Positions 1-8,600 of a stretch of DNA of 64,000 nucleotides are shown piece after piece. The first letter of the stretch is position 1, and each line of letters opens with the position of its first letter. A program made the position numbers and the translations under genes. Source of the stretch: Laspinema palackyanum D2a (GTDB lineage: Bacteria > Cyanobacteriota > Cyanobacteriia > Cyanobacteriales > Laspinemataceae); the NCBI GenBank assembly GCA_025370845.1, contig JAMXFF010000032.1:1-64000 (forward strand). The letters run 5' to 3'. Under the pieces are notes generated by a model. That model worked only from the letters and a program-made list of their open reading frames with translations. It did no database searches and had not been told where the DNA came from.

Positions 1-24
1 TATAATATAGGGATCAGCTAAAAT

Positions 25-57
25 AAAAGGGAAATTTTAGCATACTTTTCCCCTTTT
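25..57 (-). terminator. Rho-independent terminator of the CheR-PAS gene
   Basis: On the minus strand an A4G4A3-type arm and its complement form a roughly 10-bp stem that overlaps the stop codon of the CheR-PAS gene, followed by a T-rich stretch. It marks the natural transcript end, so the short reading frame is not simply cut by the window edge. Confidence 0.5.
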
Positions 58-1426
58 ACAAAATTGGGATGCTCCCGGACTGGAGTTCCTCGTTGGTCGT
101 CTCCAGTTCCTCATTGCTGGACTGGAGTTCCTCGTTCACCGTTTCCAGTTCCTGGTTAGACCGTTCGAGTTCTTCTTGTAACTGGTGATAGCGCGTGACT
201 TCGTTAAACGTGATACTCACCCCGAGGGGATCGTTGCTATTTTGCTGTAAAGGGGAGATTTCGATATCCAGATACTGAATGCTGCCATCGCTCCAAGTGC
301 GAATTACATCGCTAACGAGAATCGAGTTCCCCTCTTCATAAACCCGTTCAATCTGCGATCGCAACTCTACGGGACGGTAAGAAATTTCTAAATCCTGGAA
401 CGGTCGTCCCAGGTCCTGGCGAGCAATGCTAAAACGGGACCGAGCTAACTGATTGGCTAGGACAAGATTGCTGTCAGAGTCCACTACAATTTGCGCCAGG
501 GGCATTGCATTAAAAGCAGCTTCCAACAGACGGATATTGAAAGCCGATCGCATCCCGGCTTCTTCTTTTCTATTCTGCGCTAAGACTAAGAGGCGGTCTC
601 GCCGGTCCATTGTTCGCGCTTTCTTAAAAATGCGGTGTTGTAAATTTAGGGGGCTAAAAAGATCCGTGTTAGTGAGTAGCATTTCGGCTTTACCCAAAAA
701 CAAAAAGCCCGTGTCTTTGAGTGCGAAATGAAAGCGAGCCAAAATCTGCTTTTGGGTTTCCGCATTAAAATACATCAAGGTGTTGCGGCAGACCAACAAA
801 TCCATGCGAGAAATGGGAGCATCCTGAATCAAGTCATGACGACCAAAAATTACCAGCCGACGTAGATCCCCATCTAATGCAAGGCGATCGCCCACTGCCT
901 TAAAGTATCGCTGTTGGAACTCCTCGGAGATGGACTCAATATCTTTTGCTTTATAGGCAGCATTCCGTGCCTGTGTCAAGGCTTCCTCATCTATATCGGT
1001 GGCGTAAATTTTCACCCGTCGCAGACACTCTTCAATGCCGAGGGTTTCTGCCAGTAAAATAGCCAAGCTGTAGGCTTCTTCTCCCGAGGCACAACCGGCA
1101 GTCCAGAAGCGCAGGGGTTCATCCGGGGATTTGTGTTTAATAATCAGCGGCAGGATATGGACGGCTAAGTATTCCCATGCTGTAAGGTCTCGAAAAAAGC
1201 TAGTAACGTTAATTAAGATTGTGTTGAATAAAGCTTGGAATTCTTCAGGGTGAACTTTCAGGTAGTCCAGATAATCCCCAAAGTTGTCAATATGATGCAC
1301 CTGCATTCTCTTGGTGACTCGACGCTGGAGGGTGGAACGCTTATATCCAACAAAATCAAAGCCACGCGATCGGCGCAGATACTCCAGAAGTGCTTCAAAG
1401 ATTGAACTCTGATCAGTTACAGTCAT
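56..1426 (-). CDS. CheR-type methyltransferase with PAS domain, C-terminally short
   Basis: A 456-residue protein. Residues about 5-60 match the CheR all-alpha N-domain and about 65-275 the SAM-dependent methyltransferase fold; the AGCASGEEAYSLA segment (about 110-122) is the SAM-binding loop, and LVCRNTLMYF lies near the active site. A PAS domain follows (about 300-410), then a heptad coiled coil built from repeats of the NEELQSS/NEELETT type. CheR enzymes methylate glutamates of chemoreceptors; CheR-PAS proteins usually feed histidine kinases. In relatives the coiled coil is longer and leads into further PAS or kinase domains. Here it stops after about four repeats in an unrelated GSIPIL tail, which suggests truncation by slippage or deletion in the repeats. 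No chemotaxis gene lies nearby. ATG start with a long upstream spacer; the family is clear, activity is inferred. Confidence 0.85.
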   Translation of the reverse strand: MTVTDQSSIFEALLEYLRRSRGFDFVGYKRSTLQRRVTKRMQVHHIDNFGDYLDYLKVHPEEFQALFNTILINVTSFFRDLTAWEYLAVHILPLIIKHKSPDEPLRFWTAGCASGEEAYSLAILLAETLGIEECLRRVKIYATDIDEEALTQARNAAYKAKDIESISEEFQQRYFKAVGDRLALDGDLRRLVIFGRHDLIQDAPISRMDLLVCRNTLMYFNAETQKQILARFHFALKDTGFLFLGKAEMLLTNTDLFSPLNLQHRIFKKARTMDRRDRLLVLAQNRKEEAGMRSAFNIRLLEAAFNAMPLAQIVVDSDSNLVLANQLARSRFSIARQDLGRPFQDLEISYRPVELRSQIERVYEEGNSILVSDVIRTWSDGSIQYLDIEISPLQQNSNDPLGVSITFNEVTRYHQLQEELERSNQELETVNEELQSSNEELETTNEELQSGSIPIL

Positions 1427-2000
1427 TGTGGGTGAGTTGATGAGGACGCAGTTAAGAGAGGATATAAAAGAATCAGCGAAGGTAAGTTAGCATTGCAGTA
1501 CAGACTTTATGTTTTATCATAAAAGTTACTGCCGCAATAGTGGATCTTAGTGATTTCTGTAGATTTTAAGGTTGCCCCTGTTCGCCTGCTCTGGCACTGC
1601 TGTGGCTCAAAATCTCTGAGAGTCAATCCGAAACTGTATGGGTAGGGTTGATAGAGATCTGGTCCGATGAACACCGAGGGTAGGACAGTCCGCAGGTAGG
1701 TCCCCGGGTATTCCGTTGGAGAAAATGGGTCTGCCTCTGAATATAGGGAGAGTTACACTATCAAAAGCCGACGGATTAACAAGGGGCGATCGCATTGGCT
1801 CTCTCCTGGAAATATTTGTGGCTTATATCATTGATTCATACCCCTAATTAGGTAGCGGATTGAATAAATTTTTAGGGAAGAGAGTTTAGGTGAGTCCTGA
1901 CTCCCTCTGTGCTTTAATCATACGTCAATTTAATTGCTTTGGACGAGATGGATTTTATCCTTTAAAATTTAAGAGATAAATCCCCAAAATTCCCAAAGCA
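1427..2000. other. Divergent intergenic region, 574 bp
   Basis: This spacer separates the CheR-PAS gene (minus) and sipA (plus) and must hold both promoters. It is AT-rich near both ends. The only open frame (1607-1795, minus) has no recognisable protein features and is not annotated. No RNA gene was recognised. Confidence 0.5.
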
Positions 2001-2261
2001 ATGTCAAAAGAATTCACCCTCGGCGATCGCGTCCGAGTTGTCGCCTTACCCGCCTACCTCAAAACCGCAGAACCCATCCCCATGCTCCGTCCACCCAATG
2101 CCGTCAGCCTGGGGGAAGAAGGGACAATTTTTGACCGCAAACCCGGAGGATATTGGAGCGTCCGGTTTAAAAAAGGGGCGTTTCTCATTGAAAGCCACTA
2201 TATCGAACCCATACAGGAAACCGTGGAAACATCTCAGGAAGGAACCGCAGAAAACGAATGA
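2001..2261 (+). CDS. sipA: SipA-like regulatory protein (DUF3148)
   Basis: An 86-residue soluble protein. The body (FTLGDRVRVVALP, a MLRPP segment, LGEEGTIFDRKPGGYW, VRFKKGAFLIES) is the DUF3148/SipA pattern, an SH3-like beta-barrel fold. In Synechococcus, SipA binds the histidine kinase NblS and modulates NblS-RpaB signalling that controls high-light and nutrient-stress genes; that role is known from the family, not shown here. The ATG follows an A-rich leader. The last bases overlap the start of the lipid-kinase gene (ATGA), so the two are probably co-transcribed and translationally coupled. Conservation is strong across the whole length. Confidence 0.85.
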   Translation: MSKEFTLGDRVRVVALPAYLKTAEPIPMLRPPNAVSLGEEGTIFDRKPGGYWSVRFKKGAFLIESHYIEPIQETVETSQEGTAENE

Positions 2262-3157
2262 GCACCCGTTCAGCTTGCTTAATTTTTAATCCCTGTTCTG
2301 GCAACGGCAATCCCGAGGCCGAACTCAAACAGATTTTTTCACTTTTAGAACCAGAAATTACCCTGGATATCCGCTATACGGAACCCGATTTAGACCCGAG
2401 TCAACTGGCCCATGAGGCAGTCGCCCGGGGGGTTGATTTAGTGATTGCCTCCGGTGGCGATGGTACCGTTTCTGCGGTCGCTGAAGCCTTAATTACTACG
2501 GAAATTCCGTTAGGGGTGATCCCCAGAGGCACTGCCAATGCCTTTGCCAGCGCCTTGGGAATTCCCACGAATATACCCGGTGCCTGTCAGACGATTTTAC
2601 ATGGATTCATCCGGGCGATCGATGGCGCAACTTGCAATGGCAAACCCTGCATTTTGCTCACGGGAGTGGGATGGGAAGCCGAAACCGTCGAACAAGCCGA
2701 TCGCGAAGCCAAAAACTGGTTTGGAGTCATGGCTTATTTGGTCGCTGGAATCGAGAAACTTTGGGATATGCAGTCCTTTGAAGTCGAGCTTGAGATGGAG
2801 GGAGAAATCAGCAGACTGCGGGCGATCGCGGTCACTATTGCCAATGCTGCACCCGCCACCTCAGTCCTCGCTCAAGGACCTGGAGGCGTCATCCCCGATG
2901 ATGGATTGCTCGATGTCACGATTCTATCCACCCAGACCGAAATGAGCACCTTGGGAGCGGTTTCTAGCTTGATGACAGGCGCATTACGGGGAGTCGCTTC
3001 TCAACACAATGATGTCCTATACCTGCGGACAAATCGCATCAAAGTCACGACAAATCCCCCCCAAAAAGTCACCGTTGATGGGGAACTCAGAGGGACTACA
3101 CCTGTAGAAATTGAATCCGTTCCCCTGAGTCTAAATGTCATGGTTCCGGATATCTAG
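2258..3157 (+). CDS. YegS/BmrU-type diacylglycerol/lipid kinase
   Basis: A 299-residue protein with the DAGK catalytic domain at the N-terminus: an IFNPCSGNG opening, the ATP-binding GGDGTVSAV loop (residues 66-74), and IPRGTANAFASALGIP (about 88-103). The C-terminal half has the beta-sandwich of the YegS family, with VTVDGELRGTTPVEI near the end. Members phosphorylate diacylglycerol, sphingosine-like lipids or related membrane lipids using ATP; the substrate here cannot be told from sequence. It overlaps the stop of sipA by 4 bp (ATGA), indicating one operon. Length is normal for the family (about 290-310). No signal peptide; expected cytosolic or membrane-peripheral. Confidence 0.88.
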   Translation: MSTRSACLIFNPCSGNGNPEAELKQIFSLLEPEITLDIRYTEPDLDPSQLAHEAVARGVDLVIASGGDGTVSAVAEALITTEIPLGVIPRGTANAFASALGIPTNIPGACQTILHGFIRAIDGATCNGKPCILLTGVGWEAETVEQADREAKNWFGVMAYLVAGIEKLWDMQSFEVELEMEGEISRLRAIAVTIANAAPATSVLAQGPGGVIPDDGLLDVTILSTQTEMSTLGAVSSLMTGALRGVASQHNDVLYLRTNRIKVTTNPPQKVTVDGELRGTTPVEIESVPLSLNVMVPDI

Positions 3158-3212
3158 TCCCCAGGACCAGCCTCAAGCAGGGAACCCCCTTGGGTCCGGT
3201 CCCCTCCCCAAG

Positions 3213-3288
3213 GTTTGTAGTAACGACTTCAGTCGTTGCTTCCTCTTGACGTAGGTGAACCTACGTCAAGAGGACCCCACCCTAACCC
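3213..3288. repeat. Palindromic repeat block, copy 1
   Basis: A 76-bp block identical to 3717-3792 except for one base. It contains the self-complementary core AACGACTTCAGTCGTT, then an inverted repeat CTTGACGTAG / CTACGTCAAG, then a CCCCACCCTAACCC tail. The same core makes up the arrays at 41.7-42.1 kb. Confidence 0.8.
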
Positions 3289-3462
3289 TCTGACAAGAGT
3301 AGGTTTTTTACGTTTAGGGTGATTCTCCGGTCCCCTCCCCTGTGTCTTGGTCCGGGTTAGGGTGGGGTTCACGCGCAAGTGCTGATCGCCACTTGCGCGG
3401 CACTCTTAACGGTTTAAGCACCTGTATGGAGACTGATCTTCAAACCTCTTTTTTCGTGAGAT

Positions 3463-3495
3463 GGCGGTAAGCGGAGCTATCCCGTAGGGAATCGC
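3463..3495. repeat. GCGGTAAGCGG...GGGAATCGC dispersed repeat, copy 1
   Basis: A 33-bp unit containing TCCCGTAGGGA. Closely related copies are at 33639-33672 and 33693-33726. It looks like a small cyanobacterial interspersed repeat. Confidence 0.6.
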
Positions 3496-3716
3496 TGCTC
3501 ACTATGACCCTCTTCTCCCCACTAATTCTTCCTGACGTGACTTGGCCACAACAAGAGGACCCCACCCTAACCCTCCCCTTGCCAAGGGGAGGGGACCGGA
3601 GGTGCAAAACCTACTCTTGTCAGACCCTAACCCGGACCAAGACACAGGTCCGGGGACCGGAGGTGCACTTAAATGTGAAAAACATACTCTTGTAAGGGGA
3701 TGGGGAGGATGGGGAC

Positions 3717-3792
3717 GTTTGTAGTAACGACTTCAGTCGTTGCTTCCTCTTGACGTAGGTGAACCTACGGCAAGAGGACCCCACCCTAACCC
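3717..3792. repeat. Palindromic repeat block, copy 2
   Basis: The second copy of the 76-bp block at 3213-3288, in the same orientation, with one substitution (CTACGGCAAG instead of CTACGTCAAG) that weakens the right hairpin. Confidence 0.8.
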
Positions 3793-4079
3793 GGACCAAG
3801 ACACAGGGGAGGGGACGGGAGGTGCACTTAAATGTGAGGCAAATCCCCCTACATTTAGGGTAAATTATCAAAATATGCGTAAGTCCTGTTCTCAATCCCT
3901 CATATTTGGATAAAGTCCTCAAGTCAGAGTTTTGTTTGATTTAACCTTTAATTTCCGAATCTGATCCAAAAGACATCAACTGTTCACCGCGAGCAGATAT
4001 CTTCTCAAAAATTCCCCTAAAAATAGGCAGTCCCGGGGTAAGAAATCAACCGGAACTATCAACAAAAGAGCAAGTTGAG

Positions 4080-4107
4080 TTGCCAGCCATCCTAAAGGTG
4101 GTATGAT
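4080..4107 (+). promoter_or_regulatory. Possible sigma70-type promoter for coaD
   Basis: TTGCCA and TATGAT hexamers are separated by 16 bp, about 120 bp upstream of the coaD GTG. They fit the bacterial -35/-10 pattern; no start-site data support this, and chance matches are common. Confidence 0.35.
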
Positions 4108-4228
4108 GGGGTTTGTTAGCCGTTGCCATTTCAACAAAAGCCGATGTCCAAACGGCACATTTGCCCTAACCGAAAGGCTACCGGACTTGCTCTCTAAAGT
4201 CCCTAACTGCGAATCTAACTAAATTCTT

Positions 4229-4777
4229 GTGATTGCAATTTATCCGGGCAGCTTTGATCCCATTACCCTAGGTCACCTTGACATCATAGAGCGAGGGTGT
4301 AAGCTGTTTGACCAGGTGATTGTGGCGGTGGTCATCAATCCCAATAAAACCCCACTGTTTACCGTGCAAGAGCGTTTAGAGCAGATTCGCCTTGCGACCC
4401 CCCATTTGTCTAATTTAGAAATAGACTGTTTTGAGGGCTTGACGGTGAACTATGCCAGAATTCGAGGGGCGAGTGTCCTGTTACGGGGACTGCGAGTGCT
4501 CTCGGATTTTGAGCTAGAACTCCAAATGGCTCATACCAACAAAACCCTAGCCACTGAAATCGAGACCGTTTTTTTAGCAACTTCCAACGAATATAGCTTT
4601 TTAAGCAGTAGTGTAGTAAAGGAAGTTGCCCGATTTGGCGGCTCCATCGATCACCTTGTTCCTCAGCACGTTGCGCTTGATATCTACCGATGTTACGCCA
4701 AGACACAGCCCGGATTGACCCAGACGACAGATCGAGTCTCCCAGAAGAATCTCCCGAGCACGAGCAGGGACTCCTAG
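4229..4777 (+). CDS. coaD: Phosphopantetheine adenylyltransferase
   Basis: CoaD transfers AMP from ATP to 4'-phosphopantetheine, the fourth step of coenzyme A synthesis, in the cytosol. The N-terminus [19 protein letters not shown] is the nucleotidyltransferase signature with the GH dipeptide (His16). [12 protein letters not shown] and the [14 protein letters not shown] segment, matching the family ISSTxxR loop, are also present. The start is GTG, directly before the conserved first strand. At 182 residues it is about 20 longer than usual; the extra C-terminal tail (after CYAKTQPGL) is low-complexity and its DNA is shared with the next gene, which begins 88 bp before the coaD stop in another frame. 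The two genes are surely co-transcribed. Confidence 0.95.
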   Translation: MIAIYPGSFDPITLGHLDIIERGCKLFDQVIVAVVINPNKTPLFTVQERLEQIRLATPHLSNLEIDCFEGLTVNYARIRGASVLLRGLRVLSDFELELQMAHTNKTLATEIETVFLATSNEYSFLSSSVVKEVARFGGSIDHLVPQHVALDIYRCYAKTQPGLTQTTDRVSQKNLPSTSRDS

Positions 4778-5322
4778 ATATCCAGAGGGAACTAAACCGA
4801 CTGGAGGAGATGATTCTCGAAAGTCCGCGCATCCCGTTTACGGGAAGGACCCTGGTGGATGAGGAGCAGTTGCTAGAGCAGCTCGATCTCCTGCGGCTGA
4901 ATTTACCTGCTGCCTTTGAGGAAGTAGAGGAAATCATCCGCCACAAGGACGAAATTATTGTCCAAGCCGAACAATATGCCCAGGAAATTTTGGAAGCCGC
5001 AGAGCAAAGGGCGGCCCAAATTCTCGATGAAATGGGGATTGTTCGACAGGCAAAGCTAGAATCAGACCATCTGCGCCAACAGGTCCAGCTTGACTGCGAA
5101 TCCGCCCAGGAACAGACGATTTCGGAAATCGAACGGTTGCGACGGCAAGCGATGGAGGACCTAGAGGATATGAGGTCCCGGGCGATCGCCGAAGCGGAGG
5201 CGATCGAAAAAGGGGCGGATGATTATGCCGATCGCGTCCTCTACAACCTGGAAAGTCAACTCTCAGAAATGTTGCGCGTCATTCGTAACGGCAGATCCCA
5301 ACTCGATCCTGAATCCAAGTAA
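4690..5322 (+). CDS. DivIVA-like coiled-coil protein
   Basis: A 210-residue, strongly charged protein with long helices. After an acidic N-terminus, [27 protein letters not shown] (about residues 47-73) is the conserved cyanobacterial segment, followed by a coiled coil (about 75-200) rich in E, Q, R and A that automated annotation often labels DivIVA or ATP-synthase-b-like. No membrane segment. It lies immediately after coaD, as in many cyanobacteria, and its first 88 bp overlap the coaD 3' end in the +1 frame. An internal Met near residue 41 would cut off conserved sequence, so the upstream ATG is kept. Function is unknown; a scaffold or septum/pole role would be inference only. Confidence 0.75.
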   Translation: MLRQDTARIDPDDRSSLPEESPEHEQGLLDIQRELNRLEEMILESPRIPFTGRTLVDEEQLLEQLDLLRLNLPAAFEEVEEIIRHKDEIIVQAEQYAQEILEAAEQRAAQILDEMGIVRQAKLESDHLRQQVQLDCESAQEQTISEIERLRRQAMEDLEDMRSRAIAEAEAIEKGADDYADRVLYNLESQLSEMLRVIRNGRSQLDPESK

Positions 5323-5496
5323 ACCCCTAGCCCCTCATCCAAACCCGCCCCCAACCAGAGGCTGATGCCCTTGACCCCTTGTGAACGGAACAACGGGGTC
5401 ACCGCCCCCTTCCCGGGGGACTATCACCCTTGATACCCCCAACCCAACCAGCGGGTTTTTGCCCTTCAATGCTGTCATCTTTTATCCTTTCCCTGC

Positions 5497-6951
5497 ATGG
5501 TTTCGGAAAAGTTTCGCCGCCAATTACGCACAGAGGCTCGCTCCTGGACGATGGAGGGCTTGATTTCCGACGAGCAGTATCAAGAATTGTCCAGTCGCTA
5601 TGGGTTTGAAACCCTCGATCGCCCGAGTCAGAATCGGTTTGTTGCCATCTTGGTGGGGTTGGGCGCATTGCTGATCAGTAGCGGCGCGATCGCCTTAGTC
5701 CAAGCGAATTGGGATGTCTGGTCCCGAGAAATCAAAACCGGCGTCCTGGTGGGGGTCTTCATTGCCGTGAATCTGTGCGCCTTCTATTTATGGGGGGATC
5801 CCCTGGGGCGATCGCATCGCTTCCCCAAATGGCAAACTCGCACCGGCCACGGGTTATTCTTTCTAAGTTCCCTCCTGCTGGGATTAAACATGAGCCTGAT
5901 TGGGGAAATTTTCCTCATGAGTCCGTCCCTGGGAGAATTTTGGTTAATTTGGGGCTTGGCGGTCCTGGTCATGGCCTATAGCTTACGTTTGACCGGCTGT
6001 GGAATTTTAGCGACTCTGTTAATTGGGGTAGGATACTGGCCCGGTTTAGCCCAGGTGTATCAGGGAGATGGATTGTTTTGGATCCGGACTGTGGTCCTCC
6101 ATCTGCCCTTAATTTCCGCCTTCCTGTTAGTGCCCCTCGCCTACTGGTGCCGATCGCCCTGGATTTTTGGATTGGCGACCCTGGTCCTAATTCAGTCCAT
6201 GCAAGTCAATCTGATTGTGGGGTTCAGTCTGCTGAATGTGCCGAATCATTGGATGCTGGCGATCGCCTACGCCCTACCCCCGGCCCTCCTCTGGAGTTAT
6301 GATGATCAACCCGGGCAAGTCACCTCCCTATTTGAGGGAGGCAAAGATATCCCCCATTTTCGACCCGTCGCCCGCACCTTTGCTCTAATCTTTCTCGCCC
6401 TCTCCTTTTATGTGATCTCCTTCCATTGGTTCTGGTCCTCCACTTCCCCCCTCGCGCCGTGGGACCCCACCATTGCCGAAATTCCCCTCCAACAAGGGTT
6501 CGCCTACCTCCTTGATGTCCTGATCGTCCTCGGGAGTTGGCTGGCCTTGGTCTGGCATTTTAGCAGTTCTGGGGATAATTTCCGGCGTTTTTCATCCCCC
6601 GATGCCTACTTGAATCATGCGATCGCCCTGGTGATTGCGATCGCCACCGGGATGCTGTTTTGGCATTTTGGCATCGAACCCTTACCCCTGCTGGGTCCCT
6701 TAATCTTTAACATTCTGCTATTTTTGTTAGCATACGGATTGATGCGTCACGGTCTCACCCAAGGCGATCGGCGAATTTTTTGGTGGGGTACGCTATTATT
6801 AACCTTGCAAATTCTCACCCGAGTCCTAGAGTATGAAACCGGATTAGTGTTAAAATCCATCGTCTTTGTGCTCTGTGGAATGGCTACAATTGCCATTGGC
6901 CTCACCGTAGGCAGTCGGATTAAACCTGTTGAACAGGAAGACTTGACTTGA
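5497..6951 (+). CDS. DUF2157 integral membrane protein
   Basis: A 484-residue protein. A cytosolic N-terminal region (about 1-50: a helix-turn-helix-like EGLISDEQYQELSSRYG) precedes around twelve hydrophobic helices. The N-terminal part matches DUF2157, a family of predicted membrane proteins of unknown function. Start chosen at the ATG just before MVSEKFRRQLRTEA, which fits family N-termini. The next gene encodes a GDYXXLXY-like protein, and DUF2157 and GDYXXLXY genes are frequent neighbours, which supports a shared membrane-associated role. No catalytic motif is visible. C-terminal tail is polar and short. Confidence 0.8.
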   Translation: MVSEKFRRQLRTEARSWTMEGLISDEQYQELSSRYGFETLDRPSQNRFVAILVGLGALLISSGAIALVQANWDVWSREIKTGVLVGVFIAVNLCAFYLWGDPLGRSHRFPKWQTRTGHGLFFLSSLLLGLNMSLIGEIFLMSPSLGEFWLIWGLAVLVMAYSLRLTGCGILATLLIGVGYWPGLAQVYQGDGLFWIRTVVLHLPLISAFLLVPLAYWCRSPWIFGLATLVLIQSMQVNLIVGFSLLNVPNHWMLAIAYALPPALLWSYDDQPGQVTSLFEGGKDIPHFRPVARTFALIFLALSFYVISFHWFWSSTSPLAPWDPTIAEIPLQQGFAYLLDVLIVLGSWLALVWHFSSSGDNFRRFSSPDAYLNHAIALVIAIATGMLFWHFGIEPLPLLGPLIFNILLFLLAYGLMRHGLTQGDRRIFWWGTLLLTLQILTRVLEYETGLVLKSIVFVLCGMATIAIGLTVGSRIKPVEQEDLT

Positions 6952-7004
6952 GCATGAATTGTATGAACTCATCCTGCTATAAATCTGGGTAACTCATGAG
7001 GAGT

Positions 7005-7025
7005 GCGAGCATCTTGCTCGCTATT
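7005..7025 (+). terminator. Hairpin after the DUF2157 gene
   Basis: GCGAGCA and TGCTCGC form a 7-bp stem with a 3-nt loop followed by CTATTTT. It could terminate the DUF2157 transcript, but the same GGAGTGCGAG...GCTCGCTATT sequence recurs at 29.5 kb, so it may simply be a dispersed repeat. Confidence 0.4.
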
Positions 7026-7147
7026 TTAAAATAATGTACCTCATCACTTTGGGAAACACTATAGATTGGATTAAAAATCAGCGTTCTATCGTCAATTCTA
7101 ATTTCCCCCTAACCCCGAAACAATGAGGCGGGGGATTCTTCTAAATT

Positions 7148-7843
7148 ATGGAAAACGAACAGCCTTCTTCTCCCCAAAAAATCAAACCCAGCTTAGTGGT
7201 CGGTCGATTTTTAATTCCTCTGTTCATTCAAACTGCCGCAATGCTGACCGTGGCATTTTCGGCCGTTCATACCGAAGCGAATGGGGAATTAGTGACCTTA
7301 GAAACTGAACCTGTTAATGTGAGTAAATTTATTAGAAATTCTTCCAATCAGGTCAATTACAACATTTCCAGTTTCCAAAAACTAGCAGAAATTCCCGGAT
7401 GGGAAGAACTGCCGGGAACTCCTGTGCCTTGTCCTAAGAATAACCAACCCCGAAATCGGCAGAAGACTCAGTGTAACCCAGACGCCAAATTGTTAGACCC
7501 GGATTTGACTCTCTATGTCATTTTGGAACCGCCGACAGAGGCAGAAACCGGGGAAGTGCCAACGCCTTGGGTAGCGGTGGGGTTAAGTCGCGATCGCCCG
7601 ATGGAATTAGGAGAAAATCAAGTCCTGATTAAGGGGAAATCCTCAGAAGACTTGGTGGAGTATGAGGGAGAAAAATTTTACCTAATGCGATCGCAACGGG
7701 AAGAAATTTTGGAAACTTTGGATTTGACCGACAAGGAGGAAAAACTCGAAACCTTAATGATCCAGATTAAAGTGAATCCGCGCGGATATGCCGTTCCCGT
7801 GAAGTTGTGGATCGGCGATCGCAACTATTCGCTCTCCAATTGA
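7148..7843 (+). CDS. GDYXXLXY-like membrane-anchored protein
   Basis: A 231-residue protein with one N-terminal hydrophobic segment (about residues 19-43) and an extracytoplasmic body, an N-in anchor topology. The body resembles the GDYXXLXY family: after an ETEPVNVSKF segment comes SNQVNYNIS, at the place where family members carry the GDYxxLxY signature, which is therefore degenerate here. A later VNPRGYAVPVKLWIGDRNY ending is also family-like. It lies 196 bp behind the DUF2157 gene, its usual partner, and 31 bp before a DUF192 lipoprotein. Function unknown. The loss of the signature may mean a divergent subfamily; assignment rests on context and weak sequence resemblance. Confidence 0.55.
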   Translation: MENEQPSSPQKIKPSLVVGRFLIPLFIQTAAMLTVAFSAVHTEANGELVTLETEPVNVSKFIRNSSNQVNYNISSFQKLAEIPGWEELPGTPVPCPKNNQPRNRQKTQCNPDAKLLDPDLTLYVILEPPTEAETGEVPTPWVAVGLSRDRPMELGENQVLIKGKSSEDLVEYEGEKFYLMRSQREEILETLDLTDKEEKLETLMIQIKVNPRGYAVPVKLWIGDRNYSLSN

Positions 7844-7874
7844 ATCAAAGCAGTAACCGTTAAGCCGTAGCATA

Positions 7875-8402
7875 ATGAATAGTTTAGCCCAGTTGATCGT
7901 CACCAGTCTCAGCCTGTTTTTATTGGGTTGTGCACCTTCGGGGTTACCCCCCTCTGCCACCGCCCAACCCCAGGGGGAAACCGTATCCTCCTCACCCATA
8001 GTCCAAATAGAGAGGGGACAAGATTTGCCCATTACCGCACAAACAACCATCGGCGACCAAACCATTGAATTGGAAGTCGCAATCACGCCACAACAGCAGG
8101 CGATCGGACTGATGCACCGAAGTGAGATTGCCCCAAATCGGGGGATGTTGTTTCCCTTTAATCCTCCCAGACCCGTCACGTTTTGGATGAAAAACGTGGA
8201 GATTAACCTGGATATGATATTTTTGCGGGATGGAGAAGTCCTGGCGATCGCAGCCGATGTTCCCCCCTGTACCACCGACCCCTGTCCCTTCTACGGACCG
8301 CCCAATACCCCGGTTGAGTATGTGCTGGAACTGGGGGGAGGACGCGCTGCGGAACTGGGGATACAAGTGGGCGATCAAATTGCGATCGACTTTTTAGAGT
8401 AA
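7875..8402 (+). CDS. DUF192 family lipoprotein
   Basis: A 175-residue protein with a lipoprotein signal: hydrophobic h-region then LLGC lipobox (Cys at about residue 19), so it should be acylated and membrane-attached outside the cytosol. Residues about 55-175 match DUF192: an IELEVAITPQQQAIGLMHR segment, NRGMLFPF, VTFWMKN and the closing DQIAIDFLE. DUF192 proteins are small beta-rich proteins of unknown biochemical role, widely distributed. ATG start sits after a short spacer from the GDYXXLXY-like gene, so the two may be co-transcribed. Two cysteines in PPCTTDPCP could form a disulphide. Confidence 0.85.
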   Translation: MNSLAQLIVTSLSLFLLGCAPSGLPPSATAQPQGETVSSSPIVQIERGQDLPITAQTTIGDQTIELEVAITPQQQAIGLMHRSEIAPNRGMLFPFNPPRPVTFWMKNVEINLDMIFLRDGEVLAIAADVPPCTTDPCPFYGPPNTPVEYVLELGGGRAAELGIQVGDQIAIDFLE

Positions 8403-8484
8403 ACAGTCCGGAGATGGCACCGCTTTGTCCTCCCCTGGTTATTCCCTGACCTAACCCACCAACCCCCTTCCCACCTCTCCCCGG

Positions 8485-8505
8485 CCCTCTCCTAAGAGGA
8501 GAGGG
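8485..8505. repeat. Perfect 9-bp hairpin CCCTCTCCT/AGGAGAGGG
   Basis: A stable stem with a 3-nt loop in the spacer after the DUF192 gene, followed within 20 bp by a run of T. It may act as a weak terminator or be one of the G/C-rich repeats of this genome. Confidence 0.4.
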
Positions 8506-8600
8506 AGAATAAGGAAATTTTTTTATTGCTGGAAGGGGGAGAAGAGGAAGAAAGGACTTTTTAGATTAATCCACCGGACTTGATATTAGGAGCAACGGCA

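Larger units (their letters stand above)
3158..4228. other. Repeat-rich intergenic region, about 1.07 kb
   Basis: No convincing gene. The spacer is a mosaic of short palindromic repeats found elsewhere in the window: two near-identical blocks 504 bp apart, a GCGGTAAGCGG-type unit, and a module with CCCTCCCCTTGCCAAGGGGAGGG (about 3555-3600) that recurs near 26.8 kb and 33.5-33.8 kb. Small open frames on both strands read through these repeats and are not genes. A minus-strand frame at 3976-4158 has no family resemblance. Confidence 0.6.

Noticed and set aside
1607-1795. 62-codon minus frame between cheR and sipA
   Set aside because: No recognisable features and no ribosome-binding site.
3504-3922. 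Several short reading frames in the repeat-rich spacer
   Set aside because: They translate GC-rich repeats and overlap each other on both strands.
3976-4158. 60-codon minus-strand frame upstream of coaD
   Set aside because: No homology, no ribosome site, and it overlaps the likely coaD promoter.
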